Of a stretch of 17,961 nucleotides of DNA, positions 1 through 7,197 are shown piece after piece (the first letter of the stretch is position 1; the number at the start of each line of letters is the position of its first letter). The notes under the pieces are model-generated. The model ran no database searches. It worked only from the letters and a program-made list of their open reading frames with translations, and was not told where the DNA came from. Source of the DNA: an uncultured Acetatifactor sp. (GTDB taxonomy: Bacteria > Bacillota > Clostridia > Lachnospirales > Lachnospiraceae); contig CAJUQT010000066.1 in assembly GCA_910588225.1 (NCBI GenBank), positions 1 to 17,961 of the forward strand. Direction: 5' to 3'. The position numbers and the translations under genes were made by a program.

Positions 1-81
1 CTTACGCAGAAATTTTGCCATTTTGCGTCAAAAATCATTGGTAAGTGGCCTAATACATTTTATCGTGATTCAGGTGGTTCT

Positions 82-585
82 GTGCAGGAGCAGGGAAACG
101 ATTTTGAGCAGAACCGGAAACAAGCTTCACCTGTCCAGGTGCCGGGAAGTAAAAAATATAATATCGGATATGTGGCGGGGGTGTTCGACCTTTTTCATAT
201 AGGGCACCTTAATCTGCTGAGGCGTGCCAAAGAACAGTGCAATTATCTGATTGTCGGGGTTGTGACAGATGAGGGGGTGATACGGCATAAGAAATCGACG
301 CCCCGGATTCCTTTTGCAGAGCGAATTGCCATTGTGCGTGCATGCCGGTATGTGGATGAGGCAGTGGAGATACCGGTGGAAAAAGGAGACACAGATGAGG
401 CATACCGCAGATATCACTTTGATGCGCAGTTTTCGGGGAGCGACTATGAGAATGAGCCGAAATGGCAGGCGAAAAGGGACTTTCTGCGAAGGCATGGATC
501 GGATCTGATATTTTTCCCTTATACGGAAGGAATCAGCACGACGAAGCTGAAGGATATGGAGAAGCATGAAGAGAGTCAAGGATAA
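82..585 (+). CDS. Cytidylyltransferase-like nucleotidyltransferase (TagD type); 5' end uncertain
   Basis: This protein belongs to the small nucleotidyltransferase superfamily that joins CTP or ATP to a phosphorylated alcohol or sugar. It is closest in pattern to glycerol-3-phosphate cytidylyltransferase, which makes CDP-glycerol in the cytoplasm for cell-envelope polymers. Visible marks are the nucleotide-binding segment GVFDLFHIGH (HxGH at about residues 39-42), a VVTDE strand end, and the late ISTTK motif (about 151-155), which is typical of TagD. A length of 167 residues is slightly above the usual 130-140, because about 26 N-terminal residues precede the fold. The start is doubtful. GTG at 82 has only a weak AGGTGG four bases upstream, and the frame stays open to base 1, so the gene could begin outside the window. 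The substrate cannot be read from the sequence. No envelope-polymer genes lie next to it here. Confidence 0.8.
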   Translation: MQEQGNDFEQNRKQASPVQVPGSKKYNIGYVAGVFDLFHIGHLNLLRRAKEQCNYLIVGVVTDEGVIRHKKSTPRIPFAERIAIVRACRYVDEAVEIPVEKGDTDEAYRRYHFDAQFSGSDYENEPKWQAKRDFLRRHGSDLIFFPYTEGISTTKLKDMEKHEESQG

Positions 586-680
586 GTTTTTTCAGTATAA
601 ATTCCCCCCACAGTGCTCATGATGGCTTATTGATAACCCTTATGACGGGAATCTTCGTTCACAGAGCCATTATTCGTGTG

Positions 681-709
681 TTTACAGATTCTGTACATCA
701 TGCTAAAAT
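681..709 (+). promoter_or_regulatory. Sigma-A promoter of first AAA-ATPase-like gene
   Basis: TTTACA (681-686), a 17-bp spacer and TAAAAT (704-709) form a near-consensus promoter 45 bp before the ATG at 754. The same arrangement recurs exactly 1803 bp downstream in front of the second copy, which supports it being functional. AGGAAGG just before the ATG is the ribosome binding site. Confidence 0.7.
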
Positions 710-753
710 AAAATGAATAGCAGAGAGCATGGCGGACAGGAAGGAAGAAGCGA

Positions 754-2352
754 ATGGAGCGTTATTTCAACACAGAAGGATGCTGCAGACCGGGGATTCA
801 TTATATGGTACGGCTTGATGACAGATTGGATGCGATAAAGCGATTGTATGTGGACCGGGGGAAATACTTTGTCATCAATCGGGGAAGGCAGTATGGGAAA
901 ACCACAACGCTCAGAGCGCTGGCAGAATATTTGAAGGATGATTATGTAGTTCTGCCTATGGACTTCCAGGCTCTTGGGGCGGATTGTTTTGTGGACGGCC
1001 CCACCTTTGTATTGGCCTTTATTGATTATCTGGAAGAAATCTTCTCCGGAAGAGAGGAACTGCGGAATGCGGTGGGCGAGGAAGCTTACCGGAATCTGAT
1101 TGCGTTGAGAGATCAGAAAAGGCTTGGGATTGACAAGCTGTTCCGGTGTCTCAGCGGGATGTGCCGGACGGCGGAAAAGCCCATGGTCCTGATAATAGAC
1201 GAAGTGGACAGCGAGTCAAATAACCAGGTATTTGTTGACTTTCTGGCACAGCTTCAGCGTTACTACCTTGACAGGGATTACAGTCCTGCCTTTCAATCGG
1301 TGATATTGGCAGGTGTGTATGACATTAAAAATTTGAAGCTGAAAATACGCCCGGATGATGAGCATCAGTACAACAGCCCCTGGAACATCGCGGCGGAATT
1401 CAATGTTGAAATGGACCTTTCCTCCGCGCAGATCAGGGGTATGCTTGAGGAATATGAGTCGGATCACCGGACAGGAATGGATACAGCCGCAGTGGCCGAA
1501 GAGATTTACCAATATACATCGGGTTATCCCTATCTGGTGTCTGCAATCTGTAAGATATTGGATGAACGTCTGCCTGAAAAGGAGGAGTATGCAGAGCAGG
1601 AGAGTGTTTGGTCGAAAGAAGGAATTGGGGAAGCGGTATCAATCATTATGAAGACAAGAATTCCTTTATTTGACAGCATGACACGTCAGTTGGATCTGTA
1701 TCCGGATCTGAAGGATGTGCTGGAACAAATCCTGTATGAAGGGCAGAGGTTATCGTTTAGTCTTGGGATTCAATCTGTCAGTTTGGGGACTATGTTTGGA
1801 TTTCTGAAAGAAGAAGATGGACAGATAGTCGTTGCAAACCGAATCTTTGAGATGTATCTATTGAATCTGTTTATGTCTGAGGAATCCGTACGAAGTGATG
1901 CATTCAAACAGGGGCAGAGCGACAGGAACCAGTTTATCCGAGACGGCAGACTTGATATGAATAGGGTGCTGGAAAAGTTCGTGGAATATTTCCAGGAAAT
2001 TTATGGCGACAACGATGAGAAATTCATCGAAAAGTATGGACGTAAATTTTTCCTGCTGTACCTGAAGCCCATTATCAACGGCACAGGGAATTATTACCTG
2101 GAGGCTCAGACCCGTGATGCGGGCCGGACGGATGTGGTGGTAGACTACCGTGGCGAGCAGTTCGTTGTGGAGATGAAGATCTGGCGTGGGAACGAGTACA
2201 ATGAGAGAGGAGAAAGCCAGCTTGCGGCGTACCTGGATTATTTCCGCCGGAAGAAAGGATATATGCTCAGTTTCAATTTTAATCAGAAGAAGGAGACTGG
2301 TGTGAAGATCATTGTGGTTGGCGAAAAGGAAATCGTGGAAGCGGTGGTGTGA
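754..2352 (+). CDS. AAA-ATPase-like protein with C-terminal PD-(D/E)XK nuclease-like domain, copy 1
   Basis: This 532-residue protein has the layout of the AAA-ATPase-like family (PF09820 type) followed by a PD-(D/E)XK nuclease-like domain (PF08011 type). Such proteins are common and often multicopy in gut anaerobes, and their biological role is not established. The P-loop is GRQYGKT (residues 44-50) and Walker B is VLIIDE (145-150). The middle carries the conserved HQYNSPWNIAAEF and YTSGYPYLVSAICK blocks. Near the C-terminus, D460 followed by E473-M-K475 matches the D-x(n)-ExK nuclease core. It has no signal peptide or membrane segment, so it is cytoplasmic. The start is fixed by AGGAAGG and by identity with copy 2, including about 95 bp of upstream DNA. 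Defence or mobile-DNA roles have been guessed for related proteins, but nothing here proves one. Confidence 0.85.
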   Translation: MERYFNTEGCCRPGIHYMVRLDDRLDAIKRLYVDRGKYFVINRGRQYGKTTTLRALAEYLKDDYVVLPMDFQALGADCFVDGPTFVLAFIDYLEEIFSGREELRNAVGEEAYRNLIALRDQKRLGIDKLFRCLSGMCRTAEKPMVLIIDEVDSESNNQVFVDFLAQLQRYYLDRDYSPAFQSVILAGVYDIKNLKLKIRPDDEHQYNSPWNIAAEFNVEMDLSSAQIRGMLEEYESDHRTGMDTAAVAEEIYQYTSGYPYLVSAICKILDERLPEKEEYAEQESVWSKEGIGEAVSIIMKTRIPLFDSMTRQLDLYPDLKDVLEQILYEGQRLSFSLGIQSVSLGTMFGFLKEEDGQIVVANRIFEMYLLNLFMSEESVRSDAFKQGQSDRNQFIRDGRLDMNRVLEKFVEYFQEIYGDNDEKFIEKYGRKFFLLYLKPIINGTGNYYLEAQTRDAGRTDVVVDYRGEQFVVEMKIWRGNEYNERGESQLAAYLDYFRRKKGYMLSFNFNQKKETGVKIIVVGEKEIVEAVV

Positions 2353-2387
2353 GAACAGCTAGGACTGCACGTGCTTGTAGCCTGTCC

Positions 2388-2425
2388 GTATAAGTGGACA
2401 TAATGTGGCTTATACCAGGATTTTT
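2388..2425 (+). terminator. Weak hairpin between the two AAA-ATPase-like copies
   Basis: GTATAAG (2388-2394) pairs with CTTATAC (2409-2415) across a 14-nt loop, and a run of five T follows a few bases later. The stem is A+T-rich and the T-run is not directly adjacent, so this is only a possible terminator for copy 1. Confidence 0.3.
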
Positions 2426-2483
2426 ATTTGAGATGGTTCTTTCCAGAGCCATACAACAGGTTCATAGAGCCATTATTCGTGTG

Positions 2484-2512
2484 TTTACAGATTCTGTACC
2501 TCATGCTAAAAT
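2484..2512 (+). promoter_or_regulatory. Sigma-A promoter of second AAA-ATPase-like gene
   Basis: TTTACA (2484-2489), 17 bp and TAAAAT (2507-2512) duplicate the promoter of copy 1 without any length change. Homology between the two upstream regions begins near 657 and 2460. Confidence 0.7.
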
Positions 2513-2556
2513 GAAATGAACAGCAGAGAACATGGTGGACAGGAAGGAAGAAGCGA

Positions 2557-4167
2557 ATGGAGCGTTATTTCAACACAGAAGGATGCTGCAGACCGGGGAT
2601 TCATTATATGGTACGGCTTGATGACAGATTGGATGCGATAAAGCGGTTGTATGTGGACCGGGGGAAATACTTTGTGATTAACCGGGGAAGGCAGTATGGC
2701 AAGACTACAACATTGCGGCTCCTGATAGAGTACCTGAGGGATGATTACGCGGTAATTCCTATGGACTTTCAGTTGATGAGCACTGCAAACTTTGCTGATG
2801 AACAGACATTTGTAGTAAAGTTTGCCGCATATCTGGAGAAATTGCTGTCCGGTTCGCAGAGGAGTGCGGAAAATATGGATGCGGAAGCTGTGGAAAGCCT
2901 GGTATCCTTACAGAAAGTACAAAATCCCTCGTTAGATATTTTGTTCCGGAGGATGAGCGGACTCTGCCGAACGGCGGAGAAACCAGTGGTTCTGATTATA
3001 GACGAAGTGGACAACGCTGCTAACAATCAGGTATTCGTGGATTTCCTGGCACAGCTGAGGGGATATTATATTGACCGTGAGCAAAGTCCTGCCTTTCATT
3101 CAGTCATCCTTGCAGGCGTTTATGACATTAAAAATCTCAAGCTGAAAATACGCCCGGAGGTGGAACATCAGTATAACAGTCCATGGAATATCGCGGCGGA
3201 ATTTAATGTTAAGATGGAATTTTCTGCGGCTCAGATTGAAAATATGCTTCAAGAATACGAGGCAGACCATCATACGGGTATGGATACGGCGGCTGTGGCG
3301 GAGCAAATATACCAATATACCTCCGGCTATCCATATCTGGTATCTGCAATCTGTAAGATATTGGATGAACAGCTTCCGGAGGATGAAGCTTTTACCGGCA
3401 ACAGAGATATGAATAGGAAAAACTGGTCAGGAGAGGGTATCGGGGAGGCGGTAAAAATTCTGCTAAAAAGAAAACTCCCATTGTTTGAAAGTATGGTAAG
3501 GCAGCTTGACCAGTACCCTGAGCTCAGGGACATGATGGAACAGATCTTGTATGAAGGAAAGGAAGTGTCATTCAGCCCGGATATCAAGCCTATAAATCTG
3601 GGGATTATGTTTGGCTTTCTGAGAGAAAAAGCTGATCGGGTTGTAATTGCGAATCGTGTCTTTGAAATGCGGTTGTTGAATCTGTTTATTACAGAGGAGG
3701 CAATAAAAAGGGATTCATTTCAGTGTAGCGAGTACGACAAGTCTCGCTTTATCCAAAGCGGCAGGTTGGACATGAAGCGCGTGCTGGAGAAGTTTGTAGA
3801 GCATTTCCAGGAAATTTATGGCGACAACGATGAGAAATTCATCGAAAAGTATGGACGTAAATTCTTCCTGCTGTACCTGAAACCAATCATCAACGGCACA
3901 GGGAATTATTACTTGGAGGCCCAGACCCGGGATGCGGGCCGGACGGATGTGGTGGTGGACTACCGTGGCGAGCAGTTCGTGGTGGAGATGAAGATCTGGC
4001 GGGGGAATGAGTACAATGAGAGAGGGGAAAGCCAGCTTGTGGCGTACCTGGATTATTTCCGCCGGAAGAAAGGATATATGCTCAGCTTCAATTTTAATCA
4101 GAAGAAGGAGACCGGTGTGAAGACCATTATGCTGGGGGATAAGGTGCTGGTGGAGGCGGTGGTCTGA
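2557..4167 (+). CDS. AAA-ATPase-like protein with C-terminal PD-(D/E)XK nuclease-like domain, copy 2
   Basis: This is a 536-residue paralogue of the gene at 754-2352, with the same domain order: P-loop GRQYGKT (44-50), Walker B VLIIDE, and nuclease-like D464 and E477-M-K479. The first 54 residues and the last roughly 150 residues are almost the same as in copy 1. The segment between them differs clearly, most strongly just after the P-loop (about residues 55-135) and around residues 280-400. The DNA shows the same mosaic: near identity through the promoter and about the first 30 codons, synonymous divergence after that, then near identity again from the EIYGDNDEKF block. This suggests gene conversion at the ends or selection for variety in the centre. 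It carries its own promoter and AGGAAGG ribosome binding site. Function is unknown. A convergent hairpin follows. Confidence 0.85.
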   Translation: MERYFNTEGCCRPGIHYMVRLDDRLDAIKRLYVDRGKYFVINRGRQYGKTTTLRLLIEYLRDDYAVIPMDFQLMSTANFADEQTFVVKFAAYLEKLLSGSQRSAENMDAEAVESLVSLQKVQNPSLDILFRRMSGLCRTAEKPVVLIIDEVDNAANNQVFVDFLAQLRGYYIDREQSPAFHSVILAGVYDIKNLKLKIRPEVEHQYNSPWNIAAEFNVKMEFSAAQIENMLQEYEADHHTGMDTAAVAEQIYQYTSGYPYLVSAICKILDEQLPEDEAFTGNRDMNRKNWSGEGIGEAVKILLKRKLPLFESMVRQLDQYPELRDMMEQILYEGKEVSFSPDIKPINLGIMFGFLREKADRVVIANRVFEMRLLNLFITEEAIKRDSFQCSEYDKSRFIQSGRLDMKRVLEKFVEHFQEIYGDNDEKFIEKYGRKFFLLYLKPIINGTGNYYLEAQTRDAGRTDVVVDYRGEQFVVEMKIWRGNEYNERGESQLVAYLDYFRRKKGYMLSFNFNQKKETGVKTIMLGDKVLVEAVV

Positions 4168-4269
4168 AAGTGGAAAGGCTGAATACTTAGGCGGAGTGAA
4201 AGGCAGGAAAACTGTATAAAGAGTAGTAACAGAGGCTGGTGGAGCCGGACTGTCTTGCCTGTGGAGCGG

Positions 4270-4318
4270 AAACTCCCCGCGGTACGGCTGATTGAGTAAC
4301 CCGTACTGCGGGGAGTTT
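4270..4318. terminator. Large hairpin between convergent genes, probably a bidirectional terminator
   Basis: An 18-bp stem, 4270-4287 against 4301-4318 with one G-T wobble, encloses a 13-nt loop. It lies between the stop of the AAA-ATPase-like copy 2 (+) and the stop of the nitroreductase (-). T-runs are short on both sides (AGTTTAT on +, AGTTTCC on -), so the strong stem rather than the tail argues for a terminator. Confidence 0.6.
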
Positions 4319-4331
4319 ATGTAACCCTTCC

Positions 4332-4862
4332 TTACAGATAAGTAACCTGCGCATCGGCATCATAGGTATGGGGCTCCTTTGTAACCGCTTTATGCCCGAA
4401 AGCAATGGCAATTTTATATTCATAATTTTCCGGGAATTTCAGGGCATTTGAAAAGCCGGATTTCTTTTCTCCCTGTATCGCGTCCCGAATGCAGCCGATA
4501 ATCAGACTGCCCAGTCCCAGTTCTTCCGCCGCCAGCGCCATATTTTCCACGGCAATCCCGGCGTCCAGCTCGCTCCAGTGAAAAGTGCTGTCTGCACTTA
4601 AGATAACTACTGTGGGAGCCTCGTAGTAAAAGTTGTGAGGCGGATTCACAATATTGCGGAGACGATTTTTCTCCTCTTCCAGTTCTGTCAGAACAGGATT
4701 GTCACCTTTCAGTACCGTAAAATGGATTTCCTGTCTGTTCGCGGCAGTAGGCGCCTGGAGACCTGCGTGAAGCAGGACATTCAGCTCCGAATCCGTCAGG
4801 GGCTCTTCTGTGTACCCTCTTGTGGAACTTCTCTTTTGAATCACTTCTATTGCATTGCTCAT
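4332..4862 (-). CDS. Nitroreductase family protein (FMN-dependent oxidoreductase)
   Basis: This 176-residue protein has the nitroreductase fold. Such proteins are homodimeric cytoplasmic flavoproteins that use FMN and NAD(P)H to reduce nitro compounds, quinones or unknown physiological acceptors. Visible marks are the N-terminal KRSSTRGYT phosphate-binding segment (about residues 10-18), the APTAANRQ segment (about 37-44), and the DAGIAVENMALAAEELGLGS helix followed by IIGC. The fold ends with a conserved KIAIAFGH strand. Length is typical of short, single-domain members. The start is supported by AAGGAGG ten bases upstream (plus-strand 4873-4879) and by a promoter at 4900-4929. It is transcribed alone and converges with the AAA-ATPase-like gene. 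The true substrate cannot be told from sequence. Confidence 0.85.
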   Translation of the reverse strand: MSNAIEVIQKRSSTRGYTEEPLTDSELNVLLHAGLQAPTAANRQEIHFTVLKGDNPVLTELEEEKNRLRNIVNPPHNFYYEAPTVVILSADSTFHWSELDAGIAVENMALAAEELGLGSLIIGCIRDAIQGEKKSGFSNALKFPENYEYKIAIAFGHKAVTKEPHTYDADAQVTYL

Positions 4863-4899
4863 TGGTTGATATCCTCCTTCTTGATTAAATCATGACCTT

Positions 4900-4929
4900 A
4901 TTATAACGTATTGCCTGGTACATTAGCAA
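4900..4929 (-). promoter_or_regulatory. Promoter of the nitroreductase gene
   Basis: Read on the minus strand, TTGCTA (plus 4924-4929), an 18-bp spacer and a perfect TATAAT (plus 4900-4905) lie 38 bp before the ATG. Confidence 0.65.
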
Positions 4930-4999
4930 GCGGAAACGCCATTTTGACTTCGCGGGAAGGTGCGAATCTCGAAGCGGCGATTCCGGGCGGCATAACCTG

Positions 5000-5028
5000 T
5001 TGACCGGCAGGTTACGGCAGAGTATAAT
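5000..5028 (+). promoter_or_regulatory. Promoter upstream of tatD
   Basis: TTGACC (5000-5005), a 17-bp spacer and TATAAT (5023-5028) form a near-consensus sigma-A promoter. The TATAAT is the first of three copies carried by the following tandem repeat. Only this copy has a good -35 hexamer at the right distance. Confidence 0.65.
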
Positions 5029-5211
5029 ATGCACATATCCCAGGCAGGAAACGGCCGAATGGCCATCCATACCATGTGCGGGCTGTTGCACATGGTATAA
5101 TATGCACATATCCAGGCAGGAAGCGGCCGAATGGCCATCCATACCATGTGCGGGCTGTTGCACATGGTATAATATGCACATATCCAGGCAGGAAGCGGCC
5201 GAATGGCCATC
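5023..5211 (+). repeat. 72-bp tandem repeat (about 2.6 copies) with TATAAT box and hairpin
   Basis: Units begin at 5023, 5096 and 5168 with TATAATATGCACATATCC. The first unit is one base longer, and the third is cut short at about 5211. Each full unit ends in a perfect 11-bp stem with an 8-nt loop (5069-5079/5088-5098 and 5141-5151/5160-5170). The last bases of that stem overlap the TATAAT of the next unit. Reading frames through the repeat exist on both strands, but none has a ribosome binding site or a recognisable product. The stretch 4930-5249 is otherwise non-coding. Confidence 0.85.
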
Positions 5212-5249
5212 AGTACGACCATAAGAAAACCAACGGAAGGAACAGGAAT

Positions 5250-6029
5250 ATGGAAGTCAAATACTATGACATTGGAGTAAATTTATTCTGCAGGCAATTT
5301 CCGGATCCGGAAAAAGTGATTCGGGAAGCGGAGGAGAATGGCGTGTGCTGCATCCTCACCGGAACGGATGGAAGTGAAAATGCGAAAATCGACGGATTTG
5401 TGAGAAATCACAATGTATTCGGGACAGTCGGAATTCATCCCCATAATGCGGACCGTGCCAGGCAGGAGGATTTTGCGCTGATGGAGCAGATTCTGACGCA
5501 TAATGAGAAAATCGTTGCGGTGGGCGAGTGCGGGCTGGATTATGACAGGATGTTTTCCACGAAGGAGAATCAGATCCGGTGCCTGGAAAAGCATATTGTG
5601 CTGGCGGAGAAGCTGGGCAGGCCTCTTTTTCTTCATGAGCGCAGCGCATCGGGAGACTTTATCAGGAGATTTAAGAAGCATCAGGATATCTGCGGCAGGT
5701 CTGTGGTACACTGCTTTACGGGTGACGGGAAGACACTGGAACAGTATCTCTCCATGGGATTCTCCATTGGAATCACCGGGTGGATCTGTGATGACAGGCG
5801 GGGCAGGGAACTGCGGGAGGCGGTGCGGATGATTCCATTGGACCGAATTCTGGTGGAGACAGACGCACCTTATCTGACGCCGAAGAATGTGCCGGGGCTG
5901 GACAGGACCAATGTGCCGCAGAATGTCAGATATGTGGCGAGAGAGCTGGCTAAGTACATGAGAGTATCCGAGGAAGAGCTGGCTGAAAATGCACGGAAGA
6001 ATACGGAGAGAATTTTTGGACTGAGATAA
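5250..6029 (+). CDS. tatD: TatD family metal-dependent hydrolase / deoxyribonuclease
   Basis: This is a 259-residue TIM-barrel hydrolase of the TatD family. These are cytoplasmic metal-dependent enzymes, and E. coli TatD has DNase/exonuclease activity. The N-terminus reads DIGVNL as in E. coli TatD itself, not the HxH of the YcfH branch. Other landmarks are GIHPHN (61-66), the metal ligand E93 in VGECGLDYDR, H129 in FLHE, H154 in VVHCFTG, GITGWICDDRRG (174-185) and D205 in VETDAPYLTP. The start at 5250 is preferred because the fold begins there and GGAAGG lies at 5235-5240. An in-frame extension to 5076 would translate the 72-bp repeat and is unlikely. The dihydrouridine synthase gene follows after 19 bp, probably in the same transcript. 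Confidence 0.9.
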   Translation: MEVKYYDIGVNLFCRQFPDPEKVIREAEENGVCCILTGTDGSENAKIDGFVRNHNVFGTVGIHPHNADRARQEDFALMEQILTHNEKIVAVGECGLDYDRMFSTKENQIRCLEKHIVLAEKLGRPLFLHERSASGDFIRRFKKHQDICGRSVVHCFTGDGKTLEQYLSMGFSIGITGWICDDRRGRELREAVRMIPLDRILVETDAPYLTPKNVPGLDRTNVPQNVRYVARELAKYMRVSEEELAENARKNTERIFGLR

Positions 6030-6048
6030 GAGGTGTGCGGGAACAGAC

Positions 6049-6993
6049 ATGGAAATCAGGAAATTACGTGTGGGCGGACTGCTGCTGTCCTCCAATGTGC
6101 TGATGGCACCCCTGGCCGGTTATACCTGCTATCCCTTTCGTATGCTGGCCTATGAAATGGGGGCCGGTCTGTGCTTTACGGAAATGGTCAGTGCCAATGC
6201 GCTGAAATATCAGGACAGGGCCACAGGGAAGCTGCTGTTTACCACAAAGCAGGAGAAAATCAGGGCGGTGCAGCTGCTGGGCGGGAATCCCGCGGTGATG
6301 GAGAGGATGGCCTGCAGCGAGCTGTTGCAGGACTTTGACGTGATTGACATCAACATGGGCTGTCCGGTGCCCAATGTGTTTAAAAGCGGTGAGGGCAGCG
6401 CATTGATGCTGGATTGGAAGAGGGCTTCCGCCATTATCCGGGGATGCAGGAAGAGCGGCAGGATTGTGACGGTAAAGTGCCGCACCGGCATACGGGAGAA
6501 TGAGCTTTTTGCGGCGGAATTTGCCAGAATGTGTGAGGATTCCGGGGCGGACATGATTACCATTCACGGTCGTTCCCGGAGTATGATGTATGACGGGGAG
6601 CCTTGTTACGAAGAGATTGCCCGGGCGAAGGCGGCCGTTTCGATTCCGGTGATTGCCAATGGCGGAATCTATTCTGCGGAGGACGGAGATCGGATGATGG
6701 AACGAACGGGGGCAGACGGGATTATGATTGCCCGCTATGGGTTGGAGAATCCGTTCATCTTCGGAATACTGACAGGAAAACCTTCCGGGAAGACAACAAG
6801 GCAGGTGATTCTGGAACAGATGGAGCTGACCTGCAGGTATTATGACGAGACTTTCACCCTTTCCTATATTCGGAAGCTGGCATCTTACGGCATGAAGAAG
6901 CGAAAGGGGACGAAGAGATATAAGGAGCGGCTGTACCGAAGCGGCAGTCTGGAGGAGCTTAGAGAAGTGGTGGAATTGATTTTTCCCGAGTGA
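6049..6993 (+). CDS. tRNA-dihydrouridine synthase family protein
   Basis: This 314-residue FMN enzyme of the Dus family reduces uridine to 5,6-dihydrouridine in tRNA D-loops. The barrel opens with MAPLAGYTCYPFR (about 19-31). The catalytic cysteine is C105 in INMGCPVPNV. Expected FMN and substrate residues are K143 in TVKCRTG and H173 in TIHGRS, followed by IANGGI and the phosphate-binding IMIARYGLENP segment. The C-terminal helical RNA-binding part is present (SYIRKLASYGMKKRKG) but short. It begins 19 bp after tatD, with AGAGGTG overlapping the tatD stop region as ribosome binding site, so the two are likely co-transcribed. Which tRNA position it modifies cannot be read from the sequence. 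Confidence 0.88.
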   Translation: MEIRKLRVGGLLLSSNVLMAPLAGYTCYPFRMLAYEMGAGLCFTEMVSANALKYQDRATGKLLFTTKQEKIRAVQLLGGNPAVMERMACSELLQDFDVIDINMGCPVPNVFKSGEGSALMLDWKRASAIIRGCRKSGRIVTVKCRTGIRENELFAAEFARMCEDSGADMITIHGRSRSMMYDGEPCYEEIARAKAAVSIPVIANGGIYSAEDGDRMMERTGADGIMIARYGLENPFIFGILTGKPSGKTTRQVILEQMELTCRYYDETFTLSYIRKLASYGMKKRKGTKRYKERLYRSGSLEELREVVELIFPE

Positions 6994-7041
6994 GGGGGAG
7001 AGACAGAGCCGGCGGAAACCTGTGTCAAGGGAGACGAAAAA

Positions 7042-7155
7042 AAGGCCGGCGAGGTCGCTGGGCGAACCAGCAAAAAAAGGAAGGCCGGCGAGGTTGCTGG
7101 GCGAACCAGCAAAAAAGAAGGCCGGCGAAGCCACTTGGCGAACCAGCAAAAAAAG
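7042..7155 (+). repeat. 38-bp tandem repeat, three copies, between dus and the LRR gene
   Basis: Units at 7042-7080, 7081-7117 and 7118-7155 each start AAGGCCGGCGA and end in CGAACCAGC plus a run of A. Units 1 and 2 contain a 5-bp hairpin GCTGG-GCGAA-CCAGC, and unit 3 has lost part of it. The repeat fills most of the 204-bp gap before the LRR gene. Frames through it encode low-complexity Lys/Arg/Gln-rich strings on the plus strand, which I treat as non-coding. Confidence 0.8.
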
Positions 7156-7197
7156 AAGACCAAACAGCCGGATAAAAGCAGAGGAAAGGACGGAACA

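Noticed and set aside
5069..5170. The 11-bp hairpins of the 72-bp repeat as intrinsic terminators
   Set aside because: No T-run follows either stem on either strand; TATAATATGC follows on the plus strand.
5076..5249. N-terminal extension of TatD through the 72-bp repeat
   Set aside because: TatD proteins start at the DIGVN strand. The extension only translates the repeat and no Shine-Dalgarno supports it, while ATG 5250 has one.
6064..7149. A 361-codon minus-strand frame opposite dus
   Set aside because: It is a shadow of a well-supported dus gene in a GC-rich region, with no recognisable domain and no supporting ribosome binding site.
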